This document shows positions 42,676-54,419 of a stretch of 64,000 bases of DNA, piece after piece. The stretch covers positions 12,655,720 to 12,719,719 of the forward strand of contig CM064571.1 in NCBI GenBank assembly GCA_032716605.1. Reading direction: 5' to 3'. Positions within the stretch are counted from its first letter, which is position 1; every line of letters starts with the position of its first letter. Source of the DNA: Paralithodes platypus. Lineage: Eukaryota; Arthropoda; Malacostraca; Decapoda; Lithodidae. The notes below the pieces were generated by a model. The model did not search any database. It saw only the letters and a program-made list of their open reading frames with translations, and was not told the DNA's origin. Both the position numbers and the translations under genes were made by a program.

Positions 42676-44461
42676 TGTAATGACCGGGACTACGAATAAA
42701 ACAAAGGCACTTAAAGATTGGACTAGTAATAGGGCACTATGCAACAACGGTACGCTAGATCCAAACCCTCGAACTTATATGCCGGCGAACAAAACACTTA
42801 TACCCTCCAGAGTTAATCTGCGATAGTGGGGTATCCTTAACTGGGTATAAATGTACTCTACTTCAGGCTAACCCACACTGGTATAGCCTGATAACAAACA
42901 AGATGCAAGTTACGTTAAAATGCATAAAAAGGAATCTATGGAAAGATCAATTAAGTCACTGCAAGATTTAATACAATAAATATATGCTTCAATACAGTTA
43001 CTCTAAACAACAATAAACTCTTCACTCCTATCTGAAAGAAAGTGAAGTAAGTCCTACAGCATAGACATGGAAACTTCTGAAGAAAGGGTGATGCTCATAA
43101 GATGCTCGTATCTTAAACTATATAAAGGCAGGAGGCAGGACACCACACGTGTAAATTGAATACACTAAAAGATAGGACATATAATGTTAACTGACACGAG
43201 AATACTATAAATGCGCAACGGTAGCAATGCTCGACACTAAAAGAAGTACCTCCTCATCAACGAAACAGTCTGCTATGGTTGTGCGGCTCAACAACAACCT
43301 AGATTAATAAATGCTCTGAATAATAATGCGTACATATCAAAGAGCTTATATTAAATACTAATAAGTGTCTACTCGATTAATAATGTCTAGCTGGAATACT
43401 CTAGGTAAGGAACTGGGGTTGAGCAAGACAGGCTCGTAGCCTAGCGATGTCCTTAAGACTGCATCCTTTAAGTTACGTTAATTGACTAGGGTGCTCTCTT
43501 GATAGATCCAGATCACAAGTATCTGGTTCTATCCTGGCGACCCTCTAAAGACAAGAAAAGAGGCAGCAAAGTGTGGAACTGGAACAGGCCAAAACCCTCA
43601 GTCAACACAAAGCTGCACTCGCAAAGGATGCAACCGAAAAGACAACCCAGTCTACCACAGGACCGGTCGAAGTCGTGTAGGTATAAGCAAACCGTACACA
43701 CATCGGAGACAACGACTACAGTTACCTTATCCCAGTCTAGCATTAAATAAAAGAGCAGAAACACTAAATCAATAATGGAGACACAGTAAGTTCTTAACCT
43801 ATACTAACTAAGAACCCTCAAACCTATTCTAAGTACATGTAAATATCTCTGAGGACGGCGCATGCAATACAATGGGCCGGCTATGGAAACCGTATGCAGA
43901 ACCCAAGGGGATAACTAATTGAATAAAGGCGAGAAGTAATGGAAAAGAAGAAGTGCAGAGAGAGAGACAGTGGTAAAGGGGGTTATCGGGAAAGAGTATG
44001 CAAAGGGATGTTAGAAGCACGCGCGCCAAGCCTGTCCTGACGAGGACAGCTCCTGGGGACCCTCATGCAGGAGGTAAGTTACACAGGAGCCCGCAAAGGC
44101 GCGATGGTCGGCCAATCACGGGCCGATACGTCACAAGACAGCAGGTGTCACGTGACACAGCCAGACACGCCGGCCAATGGTGAGCGAGAGGCAGGAAAGC
44201 ACACGTGACTCAGACACTTACTACCTTCTCGCTCTGAAAGTCTTTCTCATTCCCACGCTGGTGCTATCATCACTACTGTTGATATAAAATATAACCCGTT
44301 GTCACAGACGAAAACAAAGACCACCACTGGACTGTCTGTGACAATGCGATTACTAGGAAAGAAAGAACAACATTCCTGGATAACTGTCGCCCATTTTGAT
44401 GTCCCTGGCAAGCGCTAGTGGCTAACGAGAGGCGATTCTGCCAACGCTGGTAGACGTCACA
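42676..44461 (-). repeat. GypA copy 2 3' LTR
   Basis: Begins TGTAATGACCGGG and ends GACGTCACA on the plus strand. Nearly identical to 48779-50565; in one 120-base stretch (about 42841) I count four differences. That suggests insertion some time ago but not ancient. Confidence 0.9.
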
Positions 44462-44814
44462 CCCCGTCCAAGATATGGGACGCTCAACATTAGGCTAGCA
44501 CCATATCTAACTAGGCAGAATGCCGACAAGACCCGTCACACCTAGCCACTCCACCAGAAATGAAATGCAAAGCGCAATTCTTACATAAAACAACATATTA
44601 GCATTAAGAAAATCTTATAACCCCTCCCAAACACAATAGTATAATTTAGCCTGCTTTGCTCCCTGAGCGAGCTTCACAGAGCCCAGCCTACTAAATGAAA
44701 GACAGGTTCAACTTAGGACTTTAGCTATAACATTGGCAACTTACAATTAACTATCAAAAAGAAATTTTTTATGTGATTTTTTATTTAATTTTAATGTTGT
44801 TTTTGACGGCTGCT
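44462..44814. other. GypA copy 2 3' internal non-coding region
   Basis: Between the end of the RNase H remnant and the 3' LTR. It carries the PPT-like G-run next to the LTR and no ORF. Integrase would normally be upstream of this point and is absent. Confidence 0.6.
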
Positions 44815-45300
44815 CTACAGGGGCAAGCCTGGGTTTTCTCCACTCTCAAACACACACTTGACTGAACGGCGAGGGTTCTGCTGCAAACATACCCTCTCGT
44901 GACAAACAATCAGCCAAAACATTATCAGTGCCCTTAACATGCCACACATCCAACTTGTGTTCCGGCAGCAAAACAACACCTGGCACTGATAAACTGCCCA
45001 GTTCATCACAAGACTGGCACTTATTTTCGCTCTCTCCGGCAACGGGACCTGCCAATAACCTTTCACTAGTTCTACCTTCGTGATAAATGAGGCAGCCCCG
45101 ATGCGGTCTATGGTGTCGTCAACTCTGGGTAATGGATAGGCGTCTGTCAGGGATAATGCACCCACACTCTTGCAAACAACATACACACGGATCTTGCCAC
45201 TCAACTCAGGTTGCAAACTCACTGGCAACTAACACTCACGATATCCCTTATCCCTCAGACCCATTTTCCATATGTAGTCTAGCTCTGCTTTTACGACAGG
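44815..45300 (-). pseudogene. GypA copy 2 RT/RNase H remnant
   Basis: RT start (VDDTIDRIG, then KVELVKGYWQVPLPERAK at about 45035-45080) passes straight into the RNase H end (HVKGTDNVLADCLSREG, about 44895-44945) in a different frame. The junction equals that of copy 1. The YxDD catalytic box, connection and RNase H active site are missing. Confidence 0.8.
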
Positions 45301-47160
45301 CTGTCGAGCAGGATTTATACGGTAGGGTATTAACTTGAGCCTTGCCTGTCTCCAGCCTCCATGTCGGATTCTACCCCGTACAATCAGGCCTGGAGAAGCA
45401 ACAAACATGCGGATGTACTGCCACAGCCTACTAAACAACTTCTCTTGGTGCTCAGGAACAAGAGGTTTCAACTTATCTCGAAAAACAACATGCTCATTGC
45501 CCTCCCACAACCCAGCCGAGACCGCAGTTTCTACACTATAGTCTCCCTCCTTCTCCACCTTTGTCCCTAGAACAGCCAGGTTATGAGAGGGGCAATCTGT
45601 ACCACCTGTGCAGTCACTCCCATAGTTCATAATTGCTAAGGCTTCCCCGCCGATACCGTACATGCGCACCTCCGCATTCCTTACGACTACATCTGCCTGC
45701 GCAGCATCAGCGCCTTCAGCGACATGGCCAGATACAGTCGGTCTATGGTAGGGCTGTTGCATCTTACTAGAGCAGCATTGGGAGGCTATGCAATGACTGG
45801 GCGCATCCACTCCACAGCAAACCTCGCCAATCTGCTCAATGTCCTTAGTCTGACCACCACCCTTGGCAGCATTGGGTCGACCCTGACCTGACAACCATGC
45901 CAAAGCCTCGTCGCCCACCTTGAACCACTGAAACATCGAGGCCAACGGTCTACTCACACTCAAGTGACCTGCCAGCGGAACCTCGTGCACCGCATGAGTT
46001 GTGAGGCCTGGGTGCTCGGCACAAACAGTGGGGTATGAACCGAGCAGGGGCTGGAGCGCTGCACCCTGCTGCTCAGGCAGGTGCTCTAGCGCTTCCACAG
46101 CCACCTGGCTCGTGTCCCCTGCCCACTGCTCCACCGAGACATGACAATCCCAACTCTCCTCCACCTGAGCCCCACTGCCCTCCTCTCCTTCTTCACCTTG
46201 GCCGCTGCAGACCAACATAGGGACAGTAGGCTGCTCAGGTGGTTGCCTCACAAACTCCTTTAACAGGTTCACATGACATGCCTCCCCGTCCTCGAGATCA
46301 ATAGCCCCGTTCCCACAACTCTCCTCCACCTGGGAACTACTCTGTCGCGGAGTGCCATCACGCCCTACCATGTCCCCAGGGGGGACAGGTTCTGGGGCCA
46401 CTCCGGAGCTCATCTTGGGTGCTAATACTGAGTCGCCAAGAAGAGCCGCTGGATCAAAACTCACAAAATTTCTCCCAACTTTAGCTTTCTCCGTCCGACC
46501 GTTCCTCCGCTGGTCTAGAGACTGAGGAATAGGCTGTGACACCTTAGATGCACGAGATCGGGTGACAACACACGCCATCTGCTGTAATTGACACCTCTCG
46601 ACCAACTCCTGCCCCTCCCTACTCACGTCGGCCGCCCTCTCGGCAGCGACTAAGGGTGGAACCTCAGAAGTAGGCACCGCAAAGTCGTTGCCGAGAAGGA
46701 GGTCGACGCCCTCTACTGGCAGTTTCTCTAAGATTCCAACATCTATCTCTCGTGTCACACCATCAACCTCCAGCTCCACTCGAACCAACGGCTATGACCG
46801 TGTAGCATTAATACCCTGCACCACAACTACCCGTGCCGTGTTTATAGGTTGGCCTGTAAAGTTTTTCATCAGAGTCTGGGATGCACCTGTATCATGCAAC
46901 AACTCCAACCCATGCTTGCAACCAGCCCAAGTCATGCAGCCACGCCCTCTATGGTCGCAAAAAGCATCGCGGACAGGTTTCGAGCCTTCCGGACACTTCT
47001 TCACTGGCTGTGCCCCCGCATCTGACATATCACCCCGGGTAAATGCAGAAGACCTCAGAGACACCCCAATGTTGCTAGCCAAAGCCACGACTGCTGTAGA
47101 TTGGTTACTAGGGCAGGAACGTGCAAAATGCCCCTTGTTATGACACTTAAAACACTCTAC
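45229..47160 (-). pseudogene. GypA copy 2 nucleocapsid, protease and linker
   Basis: Zinc knuckle CFKCHNKGHFARSC (about 47105-47150), protease DTGAS (about 46890) with LLLGNDFAV (about 46680), then a long acidic/proline-rich linker ending in RINPARQPVVKAELD (about 45300), the entry to RT. A stop near 46790 and a change near 45230 break the frame. Confidence 0.75.
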
Positions 47161-48528
47161 TTCACCCTTGGACTTCCCCTGAGGTGGGGAAGGGCCTTGA
47201 CCTTTCTTAAACGGGACGGTTTTTGGTTTGTGATCAAAACTAGTATCATTGCTCTTACTTTCGTTATTAAATGTTGCATCACTGACTCGGGGGGGGGGGG
47301 TGGAGTGTTGCGCCCCTTGTTAACTGCATCGGTCCGTTGTGCAGACCCGCACCCACGAATCAGCGATACTCTCAGGTCAGCCAACTCAGCTGCGTTTTTT
47401 AGAGTTTTAGGTTGTTTCTCTTTGAGGTTCAAAGTCAGATCGCCGCCTGTGCATTTAAAAAATTACTCTGGAAGGAATAACTGCTCAATCTCTTTGAACG
47501 TTGTCACCTTCTCTGACCTCAGCCAATTTCTCAAAGCATCAGACAGTTCCCGGGTATGTTCTAGAAAAGTGCACTCACGACCCTTCGTAACACCCCGAAA
47601 CTTCAACCTATAGGTCTCTGGTTGTAACTCGTACGCCCGCAGAACAGCTTCCTTCAATACCTCATAATCGATGCAAGACTCCAAGGGCAACGCATCATAA
47701 TTTATGCCTCGAGTCCTTTGCCACCAACCTAGAGGAAACAAGGGCTGCCCACTTAACCTCGGGCCATTGGTGCTACCGGCACTTCTTCTCAAAACGCAGG
47801 AAAAACTCGGTGACACCTGACTCGTCAAATGCAGGGACTAACTTAAGAAGGTGCGATAAAGACTGATCAAGACCTCGATTCCCAGAACCGATACGCTGCC
47901 CTGTCGACTCCACCCGAGACTTCTCAAGCTCTATGTCTGCACAGTACATGGCCTTTCTCTCATCAGCCTGAATCCTGAGCTCAGCTTCCCACTGCCTGAG
48001 CTCAGCCTCATGCTTTCGTTGCTCGAATTTGGCGAGTTCGAGCTGAAACAACATCTCGGAAGACATACCCTGAGGAGGGGGTGCTACTATTGGGGACCCA
48101 CCCCGTGAATCACCTAGAGGCATACCCAATCGCCAGCGGGTATCGGCCTGCGGGAACGTACCCGGCTCCGGAGCCCGAGGGGGCGCCATGGTAGGAGTCG
48201 AGTGGAATGGGGGCTGGGCAGAAGGTGCCCCAGCTCCTGTTCCACCCGAAGCCCCACGCACCCCACCGAGCACACAGGTAACCAGCTCACTTCTCGACAA
48301 ACCGCTAGTAATGGGAAACCCTAAGACCGTGGCTACACACTGTAGTCCGTACCGGTCTAGCCCCGACACCCGATCTGCTGACACAGGCTCCTCCAAAAAT
48401 ATCCGAGCATCCTCCTCACTGTTCACCACCCAAGCGCCCCTAGACAACTCCACCTTCTCCACCTCCTTGCCTTCTTCCCGTACTGTGTCCTTACTGTGCA
48501 CTGATCCGTCGTTCGACATAGTGTCCAC
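47161..48528 (-). pseudogene. GypA copy 2 gag N-terminal part
   Basis: Starts at ATG 48528 (MDTMSNDGSVHSKDTV), 251 codons open, with a Pro/Gly-rich segment, a charged coiled coil (EQRKHEAELRQWEAEL, about 47990) and the VPAFDESGVTEFFLRFEKK Gag core (about 47800). Frame changes near 47773 and 47463, and a G10 run near 47290, break it. This is the undisturbed counterpart of the MITE insertion site of copy 1 (about 47417-47430). Confidence 0.75.
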
Positions 48529-48719
48529 CGGAAATCCTCAACGTTTATATAAAAAAAAAAGTACCTAAACTCTCATGTAGCACTATTCACTCAAAAAAAT
48601 GCTTGAAGACAACTCAAGTGCTATAATACGTTGCCAAAAAAAAATCCACGTGTCCAAAATATTCCTCAAAAAACAAATGTCCATAAATCCTGCACTTATT
48701 TCTTAGTTCACTAAATCCT

Positions 48720-48778
48720 AGACTAAGGTCGCCCTTTGTTATGACGACTAAGATAAGATACTAGGCAAGGTCGCCATT
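48720..48778 (-). promoter_or_regulatory. Primer-binding-like site with a duplicated LTR edge
   Basis: Minus-strand AATGGCGACCTTGCC abuts the 5' LTR. About 40 bp further inside, GGTCGCCCTTTGTTATGACGA repeats the same PBS plus LTR edge in altered form. A duplication during reverse transcription is likely. Confidence 0.5.
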
Positions 48779-50565
48779 TGTTACGACCGGGACTACGAAT
48801 AAAACAAGGGCACTTAAAGATTGGACTAGTAATAGGGCACTATGCAACAACGGTACGCTAGATCCAAACCCTCGAACTTATATGCCGGCGAACAAAACAC
48901 TTATACCCTCCAGAGTTAATCTGCGATAGCGGGGTATCCTTAACTGGGCATAAATGTACTCTACTTCAGGCTAACCCACACTGGTATAGCCTGATAACAA
49001 ACAAGATGCAAGTTACGTTAAAATGCATGAAAAGGAATCTATGGAAGGATCAATTAAATCACTGCAAGATTTAATACAATAAAAAGATGCCTCAATACAG
49101 TTTCTCTAAACAACAATAAACTCTTCACTCCTATCTAAAAGAAAGTGAAGTATAGTCCTACAGCATAGACCTGGAAACTTCTGAAGAAAGTCTGATGCTC
49201 ATAAGATGCTCGTATCTTAAACTATATAAAGGCAGGAGGAGGGACACCACACGTGTAAATTGAATTCACTAAAAGATAGGACATATAATGTTAACTGACA
49301 CGAGAATACTATAAATGCGCAACGGTAGCAATGCTCGACACTAAAAGAAGTACTTCCTCATCAACGAAACAGTCTGCTATGGTTGTGCGGCTCAACAACA
49401 ACCTAGACTAATAAATACTGTGAATAGTAATGCGTACATATCAAAGAGCTTATATTAAATACTAATAAGTGTCTACTTGATTAATAATGTCTAGCTGGAA
49501 TACTCTAGGTAAGGACCTGGGGTTGAGCAAGACAGGTTCGTAGCCTAGCGATGTCCTTAAGACTGCATCCTTTAAGTTACGTTAATTGACTAGGGTGCTC
49601 TCTTGATAGATCCAGATCACAAGTATCTGGTTCTATCTTGGTGACCCTCTAAAGACAAGCAAAGAGGCAGCAAAGTGTGGAACTGGAACAGGCCAAAACC
49701 CTCAGTCAACACAAAGCTGCACTCGCAAAGGATGCAACCGAAAAGACAACCCAGGCTACCACAGGACCGGTCGAAGTCGTGTAGGTATAAGCAAACCGAA
49801 CACACATCGGAGACAACGACTACAGTTACCTTATCCCAGTCTAGCATTAAATAAAAGAGCAGAAACACTAAATCAATAATGGAGACACACTAAGTTCTTA
49901 ACCTATACTAACTAAGAACCCTCAAATCTATTCTAAGTACATGTAAATATCTCTGAGGACGGCGCATGCAATACAATGGGCCGGCTATGGAAACCGTATG
50001 CAGAACCCAAGGGGATAAGTAATTGAATAAAGGCGAGAAGTAATGGAAAAGAAGAAGTTCAGAGAGAGAGACAGTGGTAAAGGGGGTGATCGGGAGAGAG
50101 TATGTAAAGGGATGTTAGGAGCACGCGCGCCAAGCCTGTCCTGACGAGGACAGCTCCCGGGGACCCTCATGCAGGAGGTAAGTTACACAGGAGCCCGCAA
50201 AGGCGCGATGGTCGGCCAATCACGGGCCGATACGTCACAAGACAGCAGGTGTCACGTGACACAGCCAGACACGCCGGCCAATGGTGAGCGAGAGGCAGGA
50301 AAGCACATGTGACTCAGACACTTACTACCTTCTCGCTCTGAAAGTCTTTCTCATTCCCACGCTGGTGCTATCATCACTACTGTTGATATAAAATATAACC
50401 CATTGTCACAGACGAAAATAGAGACCACCACTGGACTGTCTGTGACAATGCGATTACTAGGAAAGAAAGGACAACATTCTCGGATAACTGTAGCCCATTT
50501 CGATGTCCCTGGCGAGCGCTAGTGGCTAACGAGAGGCGATTCTGCCAACGCTGGTAGACGTCACA
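48779..50565 (-). repeat. GypA copy 2 5' LTR
   Basis: Begins TGTTACGACCGGG and ends GACGTCACA on the plus strand; it pairs with 42676-44461. The first and last bases follow the TG...CA rule. Confidence 0.9.
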
Positions 50566-50789
50566 CGTATCATTTGCAAATGAATAAATCAAAGTTTGAT
50601 ATGGCAATCTGCCTACCCTACCAACATTGGACACCAGTCTAAATATAGCTCAGTCTGTTTACACCTCAGATTGTAAAACAATAACACCGCACAGCTAGGT
50701 GACCTTGGCCTACCAGCGCCTCACAAAAACTCTCTCACTGCCACACACCAACCAACCCAACACATCTCTCGCATAAACACATTCATAAG

Positions 50790-51345
50790 GCGTGTATATC
50801 GCATAAAATTGGTCTATATGCGGCATATTCCTTGGTAGATGGATCGCCTACATACGTACACGTACTTTATATATATCATGACAGTGCTGAAAATACGATA
50901 TATGCATGCTATTACAGCCAACATACTCTGTACAACTTGGCAACTCAAGACACCACCCTGCTACACGCCAAACCCGCACTCAAGCGCTAGGCACGCACTT
51001 ATCTCCCGCGTAAACTCTCACCTCAGTTCCCGCCTTCCTAAACTCTCATGATTCGCTTATATGTCGCATATTTGGTCTATATGCGGCATATTCCTTGGTA
51101 TATGGGTGGCTTATACGTACACATACGTACACATACTCACACGCTAAACCCGCTCTCCCTCAAACGCTGGGCATACACTTGTCTCCCGCGTAAACTCCCT
51201 CACCTCACTTCCAGCCTTTCTAAACTCTCATAAAATTTGCTTATATGTCGCAATTTTGGTCTATATGCGGTATATTCCTTGGTATATGGGTGGCCTACAT
51301 ACATACACATACCTACACATACTCAACATAGCATAGAAGTGATGA
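50790..51345 (+). repeat. Imperfect tandem repeats in the PBLE 3' region
   Basis: The block TTGGTCTATATGCGG then ATATTCCTTGGTA occurs at about 50810, 51073 and 51259. Between the copies, AAACCCGC...CTCAA and CTCCCGCGTAAACTC recur (about 50968/51005 and 51146/51184). Unit about 190-260 bp. Confidence 0.65.
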
Positions 51346-51645
51346 AAATAGGATAAATATGCGAGATTACGCTCTAGCCCAACCCCTCCTCCCTCTCCTT
51401 TTACCCCCTGGGCGCGCGGATATTCACCCGGTAAATCTTGCCGCGCGATGCCATTCGCTCCACTTTCTTCAACTACGGACCGCCCCCCCCAGATTTTTTT
51501 GGGGGGTCAAATATATATGGCTCGATGCGCGCGAACATTTCTACACGTTGGATATACTTTTTATCGATATTGGCAAGGGTCACCCAAATCGTCATACCTC
51601 CGCACAGGGGGGGCTGTATACTATAGGGGGTACGCAGCAGAGAGG

Positions 51646-52452
51646 TTAATGGTTCCAAAACCCAATTTCTCTATCTATCTACCCGTCCGGAACTCCCAGC
51701 GGACTATCCCTTATTCTTCAACAATACAAAAATCAATCCTTCATCTCCTCTCAATATTCTTGGTGTCTCTTTTTCTTCTGCTCTCAGTTGGAAGGACCAT
51801 ATTACCAGTCTTGCTAAGGCAGCCTCCCAGAAGGTGGGTGTGCTCTACCGCCTTAGGGGGTTCTTTTCCCCTGCACAGCTTCTTGCTCTGTACAGGGGCA
51901 TAGTGCGTCCTTGTATTGAGTATTGTTCACATGTGTGGGGAGGTTCCTCTCACACCGCTCTCCTAGACAAAGTTGAAAGGAAGGCCTTTCGTATCATTAA
52001 CTCCCGTCCACTCACCAACTCTCTGCAGTCTCTCTCTCTCCGCTGCAATGTTGCATCTCTCTCGCTATTCTATCGCTACTATAATGGAACACTGATTATA
52101 ATCAGTGTTCCTCAGAGCTTTCCCAGTGTATACCACCTCCTTTACGTAGGGGCACGTGGTACCCGTCTTGCTACTCAATCCCACCCCTACTCTGTGCAAC
52201 TCTCCAACCCGAGAGTGAAACGTTACTCTCAAACTTTCTTCTACTCAACAGCTGAGCTCTGGAACTCTCTCCCAGAATCAGTCTTTCCCTCTTCCTATGA
52301 CTTAAATTACTTCAAACTCTGTGTGTCCAGGCATTTTGGCTCGAACATCCCTTGATTTTGGCCCTGTCACTCTTTCAACTATGGGGGAGGCACTCGCTAT
52401 ATGCAGTTCTGCCTTTTGCCTCCCTCAATCACACAGAAAAAACAATACAAAT
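51646..52452 (+). pseudogene. J1 LINE, second half of the split copy
   Basis: Continues 38393: the CCAAAACCCAATTTCTC block, then the C-terminal region VGVLYRLRGFFSPAQLLALY (about 51835), PCIEYCSHVWGG (about 51920) and WNSLPESVFPSSYDL (about 52265), stop near 52355, and a short 3'UTR ending in an A-rich tail. Frame changes near 51830 and 52090; the latter is caused by a small palindromic insertion. Confidence 0.85.
52086..52111. other. Perfect 26-bp palindrome created by a 12-nt insertion
   Basis: The half-site GGAACACTGATTA is followed by its exact reverse complement. Copies 1 and 4 of J1 lack the first 12 nt, so the palindrome arose in this copy. Confidence 0.85.
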
Positions 52453-52926
52453 AAATAAACAATGCATTTTTAATAGAAATGTGTAAACTATTGTAAATAT
52501 GTCATGTTTAATGGAGAAGAAAAAAAAAAGCTATTCTTCAGATAGTGATAATATATAATATATTTGTTCACGTTGACCAGCATCACATGTATTATAATGT
52601 TTAAGAAAAATCAATAATAACCAATTTGTTAGTATTAACCCCTTGAAGATTATGACGCATTTTGAAAGTGTATTCTGGCTATCATTAGACGATTTCATGC
52701 AGCTTTGGAAAGATCTGTGGGAATTATGAAGGTAAAGAATATCTCAGTTAACCTCTGACTTACGTATACGCGTCATTATACCTTGAAAGAGTGAAGTCTC
52801 TGGTATATATAAATGTTTATAAATGTATCTGTTTTATTTTTCAGGTGAGTCCGTCTGTTCGACCGGAATGATAGTATACAGGACAGTGACGGGTAACAGG
52901 AAAATAAGTAGTAATTCGTACATACG

Positions 52927-52959
<33 letters not shown>

Positions 52960-53075
52960 GGAAATTTGTCGGCTATCATACCTTTAGACCGTAGACAATT
53001 ATATGTCGGTAAATATGTATAATATACTGTACAGTATATTGTTCTACCAAGGGAAATGTTCAAAATATATGTATA

Positions 53076-53135
<60 letters not shown>

Positions 53136-53138
53136 TAT

Positions 53139-53188
<50 letters not shown>

Positions 53189-53357
53189 ACTCTTAAATAT
53201 CGAGTTAATTATATTATGCTTAATTTACCTCATCATTCATTTTCCTGAGACTTTAAAGAAAGCCGATACTAATGCGTGGCCCTGGGCGAACATTGGAAAT
53301 CGGTACCTTTAATGCAAGAGTTCCAATAACTAATTTAATGGATTTATTGATTTTCCG

Positions 53358-53397
<40 letters not shown>

Positions 53398-54125
53398 ACT
53401 TGCCAATTTGAGAACAATGTTTTTTTACGAAGAGGCATATCTCTTGAAAGACTATACCCTGTTCCAAGTAGGTAGATCAGGAATCATGCACCCTAGCCTC
53501 TGAAACTCAAAAAGTGCTAGAACAAATGAGTTATAAATGTCCATACCTATTCCCTGGCTTACCCTTCCCAAATGGTAGTATTATTAGCTCGATTACTCCA
53601 GTCGTTTATGGGTTATAGATATTAGTTGTTGAGATTTTTGGCCTACCTATAATGAATGGACTTTAGTTATGGGTTATTAGTATTGAACTATTCAAAATTA
53701 TATACAATATATGTAGTTAGAATGACGAACATCTATTGTCCACGCAGTAATTACCAGTAGCATAAAACAAACATACTTTAGTTTCAAATGTTCAATATCA
53801 AATACTACAAATATGATTTAAAAATATCTATAATTTCAAAAGTAAATGGTAGGCAATGGAGATACCAGATGGTGCTGGGTGATAATGAGCGTGGTAAGAG
53901 CCTTGTGGACGGGTCCAGGGGGGTGAAGGGAGGGGTAAAGTAAGAAGTGGCCTGAGGTTCGAAGATTTGAAAATGAGGGAAGTTGTAAGTGAAGGAAGAT
54001 CAGAAGTTGCGGTGAGAGAGGAGTGAAGTGGATGGATGGTTGGCGATGAAAGAAACCGTTTGACTCAGGAAAGGGAGTAGGGAAGTGAGGTGATCTAGAA
54101 ACAAATGGAATGGATAAGGACAGTG
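52453..54125. other. Unassigned sequence with simple repeats
   Basis: Contains a possible TTAA MITE near 52639-52790 (CCCCTTGAAGATTATGACGC and, inverted, a similar end), GA and G runs (52926-52960), TA (53074-53131), GA (53154-53184) and an A31 run (53364-53394). No supported gene. Confidence 0.5.
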
Positions 54126-54235
54126 GGGACTGGAGTTCTCGAAAAGGGGCTCCAGTCCTGACGTTATTCTTGACTTACAGTGTGCTGGCTTAATAATTCA
54201 ATAGGGTCGATAGCCTCTGAAGTCCTATTTTAACA
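54126..54235 (+). repeat. Dispersed hairpin repeat (copy 2 of 2)
   Basis: Matches 14127-14250: GGGACTGGAGTTCTCGA, GGGGCTCCAGTCC, TTCTTGACTTACAGTGTG, then TAGCCTCTGAAGTCCTATTT. Confidence 0.55.
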
Positions 54236-54419
54236 TAATAATTAAGGGTACAGGTGGCTGGGCAAGGGCTGGGGTGACAAACGAGTGGACTAAATTCGCA
54301 AGAGAGGGTGGGACAGCAGGGTTTGGGGGGCGGGGGGGGGGGGGGGGGGGAGTAGGGGTCGGGAAATGGAAGATGGTGTGGAGGGAAGAATGTTAACTTT
54401 TTGTTATTTCAATATTCTG

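Larger units (their letters stand above)
42676..50565 (-). mobile_element. Gypsy-type LTR retrotransposon, GypA copy 2 (both LTRs)
   Basis: 7890 bp, minus strand, with LTRs of 1786 and 1787 bp starting TG and ending CA, and a 4-bp target duplication CGTA (42672-42675 and 50566-50569). The internal part encodes Gag, protease, partial RT and the end of RNase H. No integrase and no catalytic RT box are present. A PPT-like CTTGGACGGGG (minus) precedes the 3' LTR. It is inserted in the PBLE. Confidence 0.9.
38394..51645 (+). mobile_element. piggyBac-like element (PBLE) containing a nested Gypsy element
   Basis: 13,252 bp bounded by TTAA (38390-38393 and 51646-51649). Left end CCCGGCAAGTGCAGATCTCC; right end read inward CCTCTCTGCTGCGTACCCCC; both follow CC-N7-TGC. 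A second, related motif lies about 35 bp inside each end (CCGGTGCGCTGCGGATC on the left). It carries a broken piggyBac transposase (38604-41566). Removing GypA copy 2 (42676-50565 plus one target copy) leaves about 5.36 kb. It interrupts LINE J1. Confidence 0.85.

Noticed and set aside
42675..42680. A 5-bp target duplication CGTAT for GypA copy 2
   Set aside because: Only CGTA is outside the TG start on the left; the fifth base is the T of the LTR. The 4-bp call is safer.
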